From Hyphomicrobiales bacterium (GTDB lineage Bacteria; Pseudomonadota; Alphaproteobacteria; Rhizobiales; Rhizobiaceae), in contig UBJO01000048.1 in the NCBI GenBank assembly GCA_900465665.1, positions 1 to 64,000 on the forward strand: DNA of 64,000 nucleotides, written 5' to 3'. Positions 27,311 to 36,472 of the stretch are shown piece by piece (position 1 is the first letter of the stretch; each line of letters begins with the position of its first letter). The notes under the pieces are model-generated. The model was given only the letters and a program-made list of their open reading frames with translations, had not been told where the DNA came from and made no database searches. The position numbers and the translations under genes are program-made.

Positions 27311-27874
27311 TCACTGATTTGCCTCGTGCCGCCTGAGCAGACGCTGAAGCGACCTTCGATCAAGTAGCAACGTCCGTGCTGCTAAGGAGACGTTCGTACG
27401 GCTGGTATGCATAACGTGCTCGATGTGCTGCCGACGCAGTTGGTTCGGATCTAGAATCTTGCATTCCTCGGGTACATTCGCTGCACCCAGGAGAAGGATG
27501 TTGGCGAGAAACTCCGAATCCGTTGGTTTAGGGACGAAGTCGTATGCTCCTGCCTTTGTAGCCGCCACGGCGACTTGTAGGTCAGCGAACCATGTGTGGA
27601 CCACGACACGCGCTGTTGGGTGAGTTGACAACGCGTAGCGCAAGAAATCGAGACCGCAGCCGTCAGTAAATCTGAGTTCAGTCAGCACGTAGAGCGGTCT
27701 TAGCCGGTCAAAGGCAGCCATTCCCTCTGCGATCGTGGACAGTGTGACAACATCATACCCAAGCGCCCGGATTGCAGCTTCTATCGGGAAGGTCTTTTCG
27801 ACGAATGGATCAACGATCAAAACCGTTGGGAGACTTGACCCGACAGGCGAATTGGAACGAGAGGGGTGTTGCAT
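27311..27874 (-). CDS. RegA/ActR-like response regulator with degenerate receiver
   Basis: 187 aa, matching RegA/PrrA/ActR throughout: a receiver domain, then the Fis-type HTH (HIEHVMHTSRTNVSLAARTL...RRSLQRLLRR). The receiver is unusual. The phospho-acceptor Asp is Glu66 (YVLTELRF where RegA has an Asp-Leu-Arg), and the acidic pair reads VDP in place of VDD. The conserved Thr and Lys (HTW, PKP) remain. It may be constitutively active, as Glu mimics phospho-Asp. ATG 27874 has a GAGGA site about 8 bases upstream; the frame could extend 17 residues. No RegB-like kinase is adjacent; a sensorless kinase lies at 28822. Confidence 0.87.
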   Translation of the reverse strand: MQHPSRSNSPVGSSLPTVLIVDPFVEKTFPIEAAIRALGYDVVTLSTIAEGMAAFDRLRPLYVLTELRFTDGCGLDFLRYALSTHPTARVVVHTWFADLQVAVAATKAGAYDFVPKPTDSEFLANILLLGAANVPEECKILDPNQLRRQHIEHVMHTSRTNVSLAARTLLLDRRSLQRLLRRHEANQ

Positions 27875-28244
27875 CGCAGCGTCCTCAATTGATAATAATG
27901 ATAGATTACGAGGAAAGCGGACCATCCTCCACTATACTTACATGTACCATCCGTCGCATTATCTCAGGACGCAGTGCGGTGCTCTGTGAGGCGGGGAAAA
28001 CCTGCGCGCTCGAACTGAATGCATGTCGCGGCGATGGCCGCCAATTCATAGCTTCTGCCCCGCCAAAGTTTGGTGCACTCGGACGGCAAGCCCGCTCCCT
28101 CTGGGCCGGGAATGGTTAATCTCAAAATCGCCAAGCGCAGCTAGTTCAAGCTCGACAACATGCCCTGCGCCCTCATGTCGCCATCCTTCATCGTCATCGA
28201 AGAAATGCCGCAGCTAGGCACAAATTGGAATGAGGAAACGAGTT
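27875..28244. other. Divergent intergenic region
   Basis: No gene recognised. It separates the RegA-like gene (-) from the small exported gene (+). No clear operator was identified. Confidence 0.35.
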
Positions 28245-28547
28245 ATGCTGAAGACGATAACTGTCACCACGGTTGGAGCGCTTTGTTTGGCGTCCACTGT
28301 CCACGCTTCGAGCGACAGTGCGTGGAATGCGCTTTTTGCCAAAGCAAACGGCACCTGTATCGGGCAATCACGGATGGTATCGCCCGAGGCGACCGCTCCT
28401 GTCCTTTTTGACGATGCCACTGGGAAGGTCGCGATTTTGCTTCGCGAAAAGAGCGCCAAGACACGTAAGATGGTCAACTTGATATGTCTCTACGACAAAA
28501 AATCCGGAAAGGCGTCGATCGCCGAGTACGAGTGGCTCGGGCAATAA
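28245..28547 (+). CDS. Small exported protein (100 aa)
   Basis: Not recognised. It starts at ATG 28245 with GAGGA 8 bases upstream. Residues 1-21 form a signal peptide ending in VHA-S. The mature 79 residues contain two Cys (GTCIG and LICLYD), possibly a disulfide, and end IAEYEWLGQ. The type is common in rhizobia but I cannot name a function. It has a GC-rich hairpin downstream at 28561-28593. Confidence 0.7.
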   Translation: MLKTITVTTVGALCLASTVHASSDSAWNALFAKANGTCIGQSRMVSPEATAPVLFDDATGKVAILLREKSAKTRKMVNLICLYDKKSGKASIAEYEWLGQ

Positions 28548-28560
28548 GTGCAAAAGCGCG

Positions 28561-28593
28561 GCGGGCGTCAAGCATCTTGAACGACGCCCCCGC
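28561..28593. terminator. Possible terminator
   Basis: GGGCGTC and GACGCCC pair around a 13-base loop, 15 bases after the small exported gene. No T run. Confidence 0.4.
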
Positions 28594-28821
28594 GATCAAC
28601 AGCTGAGTTTTGCGCCTCTCCAAACGCCTGGCATTCCTGCGCAATCAGGAGGAGGGTCGCCGTCTTACTATCGCGCGAACTAGAAACGGAGACCGGTTCT
28701 GCGATCCTTTTGAGATGCATGATGCTGCCACCAAAGCGCTCGGTCACGGGGCGAGGCGCGCTACGTGGCCGAAACTCAAATTGCTGAGGCCAGGTTAGTG
28801 TCGATTGCTGAGATTTCTAGT

Positions 28822-29589
28822 TCAACCATCCGTGACGAATGCTCGGGGCAAATTTACAGCGAACCTCGCTCCACCTTGTGCCGAGGTCGATGCTTCAAGG
28901 CGACCACCATGGCTTTGAACGATGGTCCTGCTGATCGACAAGCCCATGCCCATATTTGACGCCTTGGTACTAAATAGGCTCTCAAATATCCGGTGCGCGA
29001 TATCGCTGTCAATTCCGGGGCCGGTATCCGATACACTCGCGGTTAAGCTGCCCTGATCTATTTGGATATCGACCGTTATAACTTTCTTTGTTGCTGACGC
29101 GCACCGTAAGGCTTCTATGGCATTCGCCAACAGATTGAGGAGAACCTGTCTAAGCTGAATGTGGTCGCCTAGAACAGGTAATTTGCCTACGCCAATTTCG
29201 GTGATTAGATCGATGCGCTCGTCGTCGCATTCGGACCGGACGATCCCCGTGGCCTCATCGACCACAGCTCGAAAGTCAATAATTCCGAACGGAAGCGCGT
29301 CGCCGGCGAACGTGTGTTTGATTCGATCCGCAGTCTCGCTAGCGAGATAGGCTAGCTTTATGATCTCCCCCACAACGCTGTGGAGTTTGACGCGGTCAAT
29401 GTCCTCTCGCTCGAGCCAACGTAGGCATGCCTGGCCGTTCGTCGCGATGGCGGTCAGAGGTTGACGAATCTCGTGAACCAAAACGCTAGCGATTTCGCCT
29501 AGAGCGACCTGCCTCTGATCTATCTCAATTGCGGTTGCAACAGTGTCGAAACCACCATGACTCAGTTCTAAGGGTTCGTGTATCGACAT
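28822..29589 (-). CDS. Histidine kinase without a sensor domain (255 aa)
   Basis: It has an H-box VLVHEIRQPLTAI (phospho-His at 39) within a dimerisation region (about residues 25-90), an N box (LLNLLANAIEAL), and G boxes (VSDTGPGI, GMGLSISRTIV) of the ATPase domain. It matches the HPK4/FixL-type kinase core. The first about 25 residues contain no PAS, membrane or other sensor domain, so signals must come from a partner protein or the cytosol. ATG 29589 has GGAGG 6 bases upstream. The nearest regulator, at 27311, is on the same strand but has lost its phospho-Asp, so the true partner is unclear. Confidence 0.88.
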   Translation of the reverse strand: MSIHEPLELSHGGFDTVATAIEIDQRQVALGEIASVLVHEIRQPLTAIATNGQACLRWLEREDIDRVKLHSVVGEIIKLAYLASETADRIKHTFAGDALPFGIIDFRAVVDEATGIVRSECDDERIDLITEIGVGKLPVLGDHIQLRQVLLNLLANAIEALRCASATKKVITVDIQIDQGSLTASVSDTGPGIDSDIAHRIFESLFSTKASNMGMGLSISRTIVQSHGGRLEASTSAQGGARFAVNLPRAFVTDG

Positions 29590-29835
29590 CGTCGACCTCC
29601 GCGAGCTTTCACGGCTACCACTTTCCCCTCGAGACAGCCTCAACTTCCGCGCATAAGCCGCTTCACAGGATAGACGCCAACATTGACGTGCAGAGTAGCA
29701 TTCCGTCATGCAGGGTCGCAAAGATCAACGGGGTTGGCGAGCTCTGGATCGTTGCCAAATCTTGGAAAATTCTTGGAATATCGTGAGATTTCATCTTGGA
29801 TCCGCCGCGTCAGTGCCGACTGGGCCGTAAGATCG

Positions 29836-31392
29836 CTATTTCGGCAAGCCAGCCCTTATCAGTCCGTCTTTGAACACCGCCAAGTCCCCATCCGATTGGA
29901 GGTTGACCCAACGCGACACACCGGACGCCCCAAGAGTCGGGGTAAGTGTTCTGAGCGTTCGCATAGCGGACGCAGCCTCTTCGCGCTCTCCCATCAGCGC
30001 CAGACTTGCCGCAAGTACAGCAGAAGACTGGGGTGCCTGGGGAAGATGCGCGCTCGCCTCTCTGGCGAATTTTTGTGACGCGCCCAAGTTTCCCGTTACT
30101 AGATTGCCTAGCGATTTCAAAATGGCGATGTTCCCCAACTCTGGACCTGCTGCACTCATAGGGGTCGCTCGTTGAATCCTATCGAGGCCATTAGCTGTAC
30201 TGCCAGCGGAAATCAGCTGCGCTCCGCTGAGTGACCATGCCAATGGACTGTTCGGATCAAGAGCCAAGGCGCGATCGAAGAGGCTGAGGGTGGAACTCAG
30301 GTCACCTTCAAAGTGTCCAAGCGCGTACGCCGACTGGACGAGAACAATCGGGTCGTCACAGTCTATCTCCACGGCTGTCCGGGCATGGTGGATCACCATA
30401 GTGGGATCAACAGGAGCATCCTGCAATCCCCGGAGTAACTTGAGCCAGACGTATGACCAAGCCGCCGCCGATCTGGCCTTCGCATTTCCCCCGTCAAGTT
30501 CAATTGCCCGCAAGAGGTATGGAACAGCCTTGCCGATGCTTGTTCTTGTTCCGCGGCGGACATAGATCATTGCTGTTTCGTAGAACTCGTCGCTCGTAGT
30601 CGGGCCGGAGCGGGCGAGGCGCATCTGTTCGAGCGCGCGACGGTCGAAGTAAGTCGAGAAGACCATCGCGATGTTTGTCAGAAGACGATCTTGCACGTCG
30701 AAAGGGTCAAGCGCATCGCCATCAAGACGTGATGCCCAAACACACGTTCCGCTGTTCACGTCGACTAGCTGGATACTGACCCTTAGCTGATCGAAATATT
30801 GTCGGACGCTGCCTTCGACAATGAAATCCGTTCCAGCTTGCATCGCGCGTCTCACCCCACCTGCCGGGTCGGGCAACGTTGCAGGGTGTTGCACGGTAAG
30901 CCCGGATACGCGAGTGAGAACCCCAGTGATGTCATCGGTTAGCCCGGCAGCGAACAAGCTGAGCTCAGGCAATAGCGTAAGATTTCGAAAAGGGCTGACA
31001 ACGATTGTCGATTTCGTTCCAGCCCGAGTCGCATGATGCATTTGTGCAGGGGGAGACGTTTGCTCCAGAGCTGCCCCAGCCGTAGGAGCTAAGACCTTGC
31101 CGATAAACCGGAAACCTTTTCTAGGTACCGTCCTTATCAGCCGCTGGGATCGCCCATCATCATTTACAGCGAGCCGAACCGAGTTCATTTGGCTGTTGAG
31201 GGTCGATTCGGAAACGAACCTCTTTTTCCAGACGAGTTCCAAGAGCATTTCGCGAGTGATGACAGTGTCATATCGCTCAATCAGAAGCTCGAGGACGTCG
31301 AAAGTCTTAGGAGACGTCGCGACCAGCGAACCCGCGCGCTTCAGCTCTCTCGTCGACGTATCAAGAGTAAAGTCCTCGAACGTGTATCTCAT
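29836..31392 (-). CDS. Winged-helix regulator with TolB-like and TPR region
   Basis: 518 aa. An OmpR/CadC-type winged HTH occupies residues 1-95 (MRYTFEDFTLDTSTRELKR start, TVITREMLLELVWKKRF, RLIRTVPRKGFRFIG). It is followed by an adenylate-cyclase-associated TolB-like domain (about residues 130-270, VVSPFRNLT...DFIVEGSVRQ) and C-terminal TPR-like helices (about 275-510). No transmembrane segment is evident. Such proteins are one-component regulators in rhizobia, often controlling nearby genes. Start ATG 31392; an upstream extension of 21 residues is unsupported. Confidence 0.85.
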   Translation of the reverse strand: MRYTFEDFTLDTSTRELKRAGSLVATSPKTFDVLELLIERYDTVITREMLLELVWKKRFVSESTLNSQMNSVRLAVNDDGRSQRLIRTVPRKGFRFIGKVLAPTAGAALEQTSPPAQMHHATRAGTKSTIVVSPFRNLTLLPELSLFAAGLTDDITGVLTRVSGLTVQHPATLPDPAGGVRRAMQAGTDFIVEGSVRQYFDQLRVSIQLVDVNSGTCVWASRLDGDALDPFDVQDRLLTNIAMVFSTYFDRRALEQMRLARSGPTTSDEFYETAMIYVRRGTRTSIGKAVPYLLRAIELDGGNAKARSAAAWSYVWLKLLRGLQDAPVDPTMVIHHARTAVEIDCDDPIVLVQSAYALGHFEGDLSSTLSLFDRALALDPNSPLAWSLSGAQLISAGSTANGLDRIQRATPMSAAGPELGNIAILKSLGNLVTGNLGASQKFAREASAHLPQAPQSSAVLAASLALMGEREEAASAMRTLRTLTPTLGASGVSRWVNLQSDGDLAVFKDGLIRAGLPK

Positions 31393-31787
31393 CACGCATC
31401 CAGCTACCAAAATTGTGCTTGTGATAGTGCCCGTTTTCGATGTGCAAGTCGACAATTTTGAGCCTCAAACTTGTCGCTGCAACCTGTGCGTTTCAGGTCT
31501 TTCGCAGGGGTTGTCCAACCTGTCGTGCCGGGCCCGCCGATCCAAAGGGGCATTCGAATGGCACTCCTGCCGCGTCCAAGCGTAGACAGCGTCTTAATTG
31601 GATTACAGGATGACGCGCGAGGTAAGACTGTGAGGACCGAATTCGCAGCCGGTGTAGGCGAGGGGACCGCCTCACCGACTGCTTTGTTAAAACTTAGTAG
31701 CTCGGAGAAGGTAGAGTAAATTAGTGCCAAGCGTGCCGCCAATGCGGTCCCTCCATCACCCGGGCTCTGAACGGAGGTGAGATCGAA
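31393..31787. other. Gene-free stretch
   Basis: No supported gene. The - strand frame 31404-31742 has no family features and looks like chance. No repeat or terminator was recognised. Confidence 0.35.
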
Positions 31788-32426
31788 TTACGGCGTGTCG
31801 ATACGCTCAATCTTGCCGCACGCAATTGGAATCGTCACATGGGAAGGTACTGTGCCAAGGGAGTGCACCGAGTCAGGAAGGCCAGAGTCGCTGGGCACGC
31901 CATGGATGTAGACTACGCGACGGTCCAAATCGATAGACTGTCCCGAGTATGTTTTTCCGAAAGTTTCGGCAAGTTGCTTGAGAGGAACCAGTTTTCGATA
32001 TTCGAAGTCGCCCTTGGCTGAAGCATGAGGATACGTGTGGGTGGGTATCTTCATTTCTTCCGGCTTGTCATTGAAAGGTACCATCGTCGTCCCGGAGACG
32101 ACTTCCGTTTCCCCGAGATCAATGTATGTGTCATGATTGGCGTCCATCTCAGGCGTGACGCATGTTGCGTCTCGCCCGTCGGGGAACCCGTGAAAATGCT
32201 CCCAATGTTCGATGTCGCGTGGAACGCCGCGCATTGTGATATGCACTTCGAGATTGTCTCCAACGACCGTGAATGTGGCGTCGCCTTCGGGCTTCGAACC
32301 CAACTTGCTCTCGTTGATGCCGGTTAGATGGGCTTTGTAGGTTTCTGCTTGAGCGCCTGCCGCAAGCGGGAGCAGAACTGAACCGACGATACCGCAACAT
32401 TTCAAAATGCTAATGTGTTTAATCAT
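31788..32426 (-). CDS. Exported protein, CHRD/SOD-like beta fold possible (212 aa)
   Basis: Residues 1-28 are a signal peptide (GIVGSVLLPLAAGAQA), so it is exported. The mature part starts AETYKAHLTGINESK and has a His-rich segment EHWEHFHGFPDG, a possible Ca-binding loop DANHDTYIDLGE, and HTYPHAS. This resembles CHRD or Cu/Zn-SOD-like secreted proteins, but I cannot assign it to a family with confidence. Start ATG 32426 with GAGGAG 9 bases upstream. It is alone in its operon; a wHTH regulator lies downstream. Confidence 0.68.
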   Translation of the reverse strand: MIKHISILKCCGIVGSVLLPLAAGAQAETYKAHLTGINESKLGSKPEGDATFTVVGDNLEVHITMRGVPRDIEHWEHFHGFPDGRDATCVTPEMDANHDTYIDLGETEVVSGTTMVPFNDKPEEMKIPTHTYPHASAKGDFEYRKLVPLKQLAETFGKTYSGQSIDLDRRVVYIHGVPSDSGLPDSVHSLGTVPSHVTIPIACGKIERIDTP

Positions 32427-32842
32427 GTAAGCGAACTCCTCTGGCCCCGACGTTCGACCGGGCACACCGCCGATGGCAAACCAATTTTAATCGATGCCAC
32501 AAATTGAGAAGTGACACAGATCGGCAGGGGATTTCTCGTTATACGTTGGTGTAACTGACCACCAAGCGATCTGGGCAGTCGCACCGAGGACGGAGATCGG
32601 GGAGCTTGCGAGGTCTCAATCACATGCTCATAGAGCGTTGGGGTAAACATTCGGACGTCGCCTGCGCATCCTGGACCGCGGTTGCGCGTTTGTGGCCTAC
32701 TGCCAATCCGAAGCGTTCTCACTGACAGATGCGCTTTCCGTCCATGTTCAATTCATCAGGTGTGTTTGACACGCCCACCATCTCTAGTGGTATGTCGATC
32801 TACAGTGGTTGAGAGGCAGGTGTGGCGGCGAGCACAATTTCG
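32427..32842. other. Gene-free stretch
   Basis: No supported gene was seen. It holds the promoter of the exported protein gene on the - strand and the 3' end of the nuclease-fold gene. I saw no repeat or operator I could support. Confidence 0.35.
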
Positions 32843-34075
32843 CTAGGTTATCGCACTGAGTGAATCGGCTATGGCTTTGTACCTCGTCGCGGCCGCTATT
32901 AGCCGATGGGCTGCCGACCCTTCCGCGACAAGTTGCCACGGGACCGGCGTCAGGCTCCAATTCAACGGAAACGCTTGTGGGTCAGCGCTGTCGCCCCAGT
33001 GCCAGGTCGGAAATTGGTCGGATGTCGTGAGCGCGTGGTCATCGACGAGACCATGACTCTGGAGAACTTCCCGTATAGCTCCCTTCCGCGGCCTTTTGGA
33101 CCCAGGGAGCCACTCGAGACCACAGCTGAAATCCCCGAAGTTCTTTCGCTCGAAAGACGCATAGAAGCGAAGGGGAACATCATCATACGCGACGTAGAAA
33201 GCGCTGGGTCCCCCATTCAGCTCGCCAGATGTCTTCCACCCCGAGGGCAACTGGGCATTCACGTCGTGCACAAGCTTTTTGATCAGGCGTTCCTGCATGA
33301 TCGGTATCGAATTGCTAACCAGAAACGCCGCCTCGATTGTATCGGATGTCAGCACCATTTCGTCGACGACAGTGTCGGCCTCAGTCATATCCGGTACTCC
33401 TTGAAATTCGGCTCGGATGTATCTTGGGATCTCCTCAAGGAAAGCGCGAACTCGAGGAGATCGACTGATGGTGGCGCAATCCTCGAAAAACGGGATAAGG
33501 TCAACCCAGCTAGACTCGATAAGACTGCGTTCAGCGAGGCTCCGCTCTCTTACGCTTGACGTTACCGTCACCTGTGCGGCCTCCTTGAGAGTACCCGGTA
33601 GGTAAATGACGTGCCCGCGGTCGCCCACGTGCTGAAGGTAGCGCTCGATCTGCATAGGCTGATCAGCGGCGCGGGGCTTGTTTTCAATGACAATACGTCG
33701 TCCATCCGCCAATCTCAGCGAGATATCGAGCCGGCCGACGTCGACGACTTCTTCAAGCATCACAATGGCGGAGGCTACGCCTTTTATCGGGATCTGAACT
33801 TTCTTGAGGAACGCTTCAAGGAACTTGCCGCCCTGGCAATGGTTCGCTGTCTCGTCCAAAAGCCAGGCTAAAATACGTGAAAGCGTAAGCTCGCCTGGGC
33901 GCATGAGACTAAGGACATTGAACGCAGGGCTGACTTCCGCCGAATAGACATTTCGCGACGCCGCGAAAGCGCGATGCAAGGAAGCAATTCTCACGAGGAA
34001 CATAGATATATGCACTGGCGGCTGTTCCACGATGGACGCTTCGGAATTACTCGTCAATTCGACTGGCGCGAGCAA
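32843..34075 (-). CDS. PD-(D/E)XK nuclease superfamily protein
   Basis: 410 aa. The N-terminal half has the nuclease core: a helix with SRILAWLLDET, a conserved Asp in VGRLDISLRLADG and the Glu-x-Lys of IVIENKPRAA, then the QIERYLQHV helix. This is the PD-DExK_4 arrangement often seen in stand-alone proteins of unknown role or in defence islands. The C-terminal half (about residues 240-410) is unassigned and aromatic-rich. No methylase, ATPase or toxin partner is adjacent, so it is an orphan. Start ATG 34075 is the frame's first; a later start is possible. Confidence 0.8.
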   Translation of the reverse strand: MLAPVELTSNSEASIVEQPPVHISMFLVRIASLHRAFAASRNVYSAEVSPAFNVLSLMRPGELTLSRILAWLLDETANHCQGGKFLEAFLKKVQIPIKGVASAIVMLEEVVDVGRLDISLRLADGRRIVIENKPRAADQPMQIERYLQHVGDRGHVIYLPGTLKEAAQVTVTSSVRERSLAERSLIESSWVDLIPFFEDCATISRSPRVRAFLEEIPRYIRAEFQGVPDMTEADTVVDEMVLTSDTIEAAFLVSNSIPIMQERLIKKLVHDVNAQLPSGWKTSGELNGGPSAFYVAYDDVPLRFYASFERKNFGDFSCGLEWLPGSKRPRKGAIREVLQSHGLVDDHALTTSDQFPTWHWGDSADPQAFPLNWSLTPVPWQLVAEGSAAHRLIAAATRYKAIADSLSAIT

Positions 34076-34354
34076 TACACGGCCCCACCAATTGATGCCT
34101 CCAACCGGTTGCCGGTCGAGCGTCTAGGTATCCGAAGGTTTACATTGCCTAACGCAATGATTGATGTTTCGCGGCGGTGGCCGCGACTCCTCTACCATGC
34201 GCAGTGAAGTGCTTACGATTGATCTCGATTGAAAGGGGGGCGTCATCGATGCCAGCCCTATGCAAACTCTTGTATATCTGAATATCGCATGCGTGGCGGC
34301 CTATTGTTTAGTGGTGAACCGCTCGGCGGACCAAACACTAATAAGGAGACACCC

Positions 34355-34771
34355 GTGCTGAAAAAAATCGCGCTCATCGCCGCAGTCGTATTTGCGGCGG
34401 CAAGCCCTATGAATGCTGCAGATGGATCGAAGAACGCGAAAGTCACTATGGTCTTCGACCACGTCCTTCCGAATGTGCCGGGCAAGAGCATGCGGGGCGT
34501 TCTCGTGGAATACGGCCCCGGTGGTTACTCCCCATCCCACACCCATGCGAAAAGCTCGTTCATTTACGCAACCGTTCTCGAAGGCGAGATCAAAAGCCAA
34601 GTCAACGGCGGCGAAGCCAAGATCTACAAGGCTGGCGAGAATTTCGTAGAGAACCCTGGCGACCATCACGGTATCAGCGCTAACGGCAGCGAGACAAAGC
34701 CTGCGAAACTGCTAGCGGTTTTTGTTGTGGATACAAACGACACGGAACTGACCACTCCCGACAAGAAGTAG
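34355..34771 (+). CDS. Exported cupin-domain protein
   Basis: 138 aa. The start is GTG 34355, with GGAG 7 bases upstream, at a signal peptide (LKKIALIAAVVFAAASPMNAA). The mature protein is a single small cupin: SPSHTHAKSSFIYATVLEGE (metal-binding His pair and Glu) followed by GENFVENPGDHHG. It probably binds a metal and may act on or store a small periplasmic ligand. A stable hairpin follows at 34784-34818. Confidence 0.83.
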   Translation: MLKKIALIAAVVFAAASPMNAADGSKNAKVTMVFDHVLPNVPGKSMRGVLVEYGPGGYSPSHTHAKSSFIYATVLEGEIKSQVNGGEAKIYKAGENFVENPGDHHGISANGSETKPAKLLAVFVVDTNDTELTTPDKK

Positions 34772-34783
34772 CCTCCCAGGCCC

Positions 34784-34818
34784 CTCCGGTCGGCGGCCGC
34801 ATTGGCAACCGGCCGGAG
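34784..34818. terminator. Possible terminator after cupin gene
   Basis: A 10-bp stem CTCCGGTCGG with CCGGCCGGAG (one G-T pair), 13 bases after the cupin stop. No T run. Confidence 0.45.
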
Positions 34819-34972
34819 TGTGGGGAGACCGCTTGGCGGCGCGCAATCCTCAAGTATCGAGTCTGCCACTCGCAGCGTTTTGCGCGACAGGCGTGTAAGC
34901 ACGGACCTGGTCGATGCGTGACGAGGCATTTTGCCCGTCGAATTCTTTTCGGTTTCAATCTCCAGATACAGC

Positions 34973-34984
34973 ATACGACCGTAT
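34973..34984. promoter_or_regulatory. ATAC-N4-GTAY element, copy C
   Basis: ATAC-GACC-GTAT; the outer five bases ATACG and CGTAT are perfectly inverted. It lies 120 bases upstream of the NmrA-like gene at 35104. Confidence 0.55.
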
Positions 34985-35103
34985 ACTAGGAAACGTAGGC
35001 GTTTCGACCGAAATATCCTGATGTTGATCCAGCTACCGCCCGATGAGGTGGATCATCGGCAATAGCCGTTGCGGGCTGGGTATATCGAGAAGGAGATTTC
35101 ACA

Positions 35104-35850
35104 GTGAAGTTCGTCATAGTAGGTGGAACCGGCTTCATCGGTTCTAAGGTCGTCTCAAAGCTCCATGCGGCCGGCCACGAGGCCGTCGCGGCGTCTCCAA
35201 GCAATGGCGTCAACAGCGTGACTGGTGAGGGGCTCGCGGAAGCGATGGCGGGAGCGCACGCAGTGCTCGACGTCACCAATTCACCAACTTTTGAGCCGCA
35301 GGGGATTCTTGATTTCTTCAGCGCATCGACCCAAAACGTCGTTGCGGCGGAGAAGGATGCACACGTCGGTCATCACGTGCTGCTCTCCATTGTCGGCATC
35401 GAGAAGCTTCCGGAAAACCCCTACTGTAAGGGCAAGGTTGCGCAAGAGGAACTGGTCAAGAAGTCTGGAGTGCCGTACACGATCGTCCGCGCTACGCAGT
35501 TCATGGAGTACTTAGGCGCGATCGCCGACCACGGCGGCACCTCAGAGGAAACCCGAATCTCGACGGCGAACGTTCAGGTCATTGCGGCGGACGACCTCGT
35601 GGACGTGCTCGTAGATGCGTTGACGGGAGCGGCGACGGACGCCACCGTTGAGGTCGCAGGACCGGATCGAGCTCCGATGAGCGAGGTCGTTTCTCGATAC
35701 CTTGAAGCAAAGGGCGATAGCCGAGCGGTTAATGCCGATCCAGAAGCGTCGTATTTCGGTTCTCGGCTGGAGAGCGATATGCTGGTGCCATCCGGGGAGG
35801 CGACGATTGGAAAGACCAGCTTCGATCAATGGCTTTCTCGGCAAGGCTGA
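35104..35850 (+). CDS. NAD(P)-binding NmrA-like oxidoreductase, paralogue 3
   Basis: 248 aa, almost collinear with the copy at 25239 (same length, same NGVNSVTGEGL, VTNSPTFEP and MEYLGAIADHGGT blocks). Rossmann motif IVGGTGFIGSKVV. The start is GTG 35104 with AAGGAG upstream. It lies convergent with an NsrR-type gene. It probably arose by duplication of the same module as the copy at 25239. The reaction is unknown. Confidence 0.85.
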   Translation: MKFVIVGGTGFIGSKVVSKLHAAGHEAVAASPSNGVNSVTGEGLAEAMAGAHAVLDVTNSPTFEPQGILDFFSASTQNVVAAEKDAHVGHHVLLSIVGIEKLPENPYCKGKVAQEELVKKSGVPYTIVRATQFMEYLGAIADHGGTSEETRISTANVQVIAADDLVDVLVDALTGAATDATVEVAGPDRAPMSEVVSRYLEAKGDSRAVNADPEASYFGSRLESDMLVPSGEATIGKTSFDQWLSRQG

Positions 35851-35877
35851 TCGCCGACATCGTGCGGACGGTCATGG

Positions 35878-35900
35878 CTGGCGGCGATCTTCGTCGCCAG
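35878..35900. terminator. Hairpin between convergent genes
   Basis: A 10-bp stem (CTGGCGGCGA with TCGTCGCCAG, one G-T pair) and a 3-base loop, 28 bases after the NmrA-like stop. A probable terminator for convergent transcription; no T run. Confidence 0.5.
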
Positions 35901-35952
35901 CGTAAGAAGTTCCGGGTGCATAATTTGTAGCGAAATTCCGGCAAATAAGCCT

Positions 35953-36369
35953 TTAAACAGCTTTCAGAAGCAACTGTAGTTCAGGCCGCCTCCTGACAAG
36001 GTCCGCGACTGTATACTTGTCAAAAACGGCTGCGAATGCGGCAGTGGCCTCCGCAAGAACCGGAGGAAGGCCGCAGGCCGGAGCAACGGGACAGCCTGCG
36101 CACTCAACCAGCTCATCAAGCCCTTCGGTGTGCCGGAGAACCGAACCGAGATTGATTTCAGCCGGTGGTCGCGCCAGCCTGATACCGCCATTTCTCCCAC
36201 GCAAGGCATGAACAAACCCCGCCCCGGCAAGGTCTTGCACCACTTTCTTTAGATGGTCTTGGGATATGTCGAACGAGCGGGCGATCTCTTTTATGGACGC
36301 AAGCTCATCACGTGTCCCCAGATATACCAAGACCCGAATTCCGTAGTCTGTGTATTTCGTCAGTCTCAT
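35953..36369 (-). CDS. nsrR: NsrR, nitric oxide-sensing Rrf2 repressor
   Basis: 138 aa. It starts MRLTKYTDYGIRVL, as in the NsrR family, with winged HTH (IKEIARSFDISQDHLKKVV) and the wing RGRNGGIRLARP. Three Cys of the Fe-S site are at 90, 93 and 99 (CAGC...AC). NsrR binds a NO-sensitive [Fe-S] cluster and represses NO-detoxification genes. It is divergent from the globin-DUF1971 and hmp genes, with an inverted repeat in the shared region. ATG 36384 is an alternative start. Confidence 0.9.
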   Translation of the reverse strand: MRLTKYTDYGIRVLVYLGTRDELASIKEIARSFDISQDHLKKVVQDLAGAGFVHALRGRNGGIRLARPPAEINLGSVLRHTEGLDELVECAGCPVAPACGLPPVLAEATAAFAAVFDKYTVADLVRRRPELQLLLKAV

Positions 36370-36400
36370 AGTGGCCTGCGTCAAAACGCCCTGTTCTTAA

Positions 36401-36460
36401 AAGATGTATCTTACTAGCACCTTTTCTGGAATCGTAATAGAGGTAAGTAAGATACACCTT
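36401..36460. promoter_or_regulatory. Likely NsrR operator region
   Basis: Two related sites, AAGATGTATCTT (36401-36412) and AAGATACACCTT (36449-36460), and a 9-bp inverted repeat GTATCTTAC (36406-36414) / GTAAGATAC (36447-36455). They lie between nsrR and the globin-DUF1971 gene and resemble published NsrR motifs, which are AAGATG-type palindromes. Confidence 0.7.
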
Positions 36461-36472
36461 ATGGAGATGTCC

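Larger units (their letters stand above)
34772..35103. other. Intergenic region with hairpin and regulatory element
   Basis: No gene. It contains the cupin terminator-like hairpin (34784-34818) and the ATAC-GACC-GTAT element (34973-34984). Confidence 0.5.
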
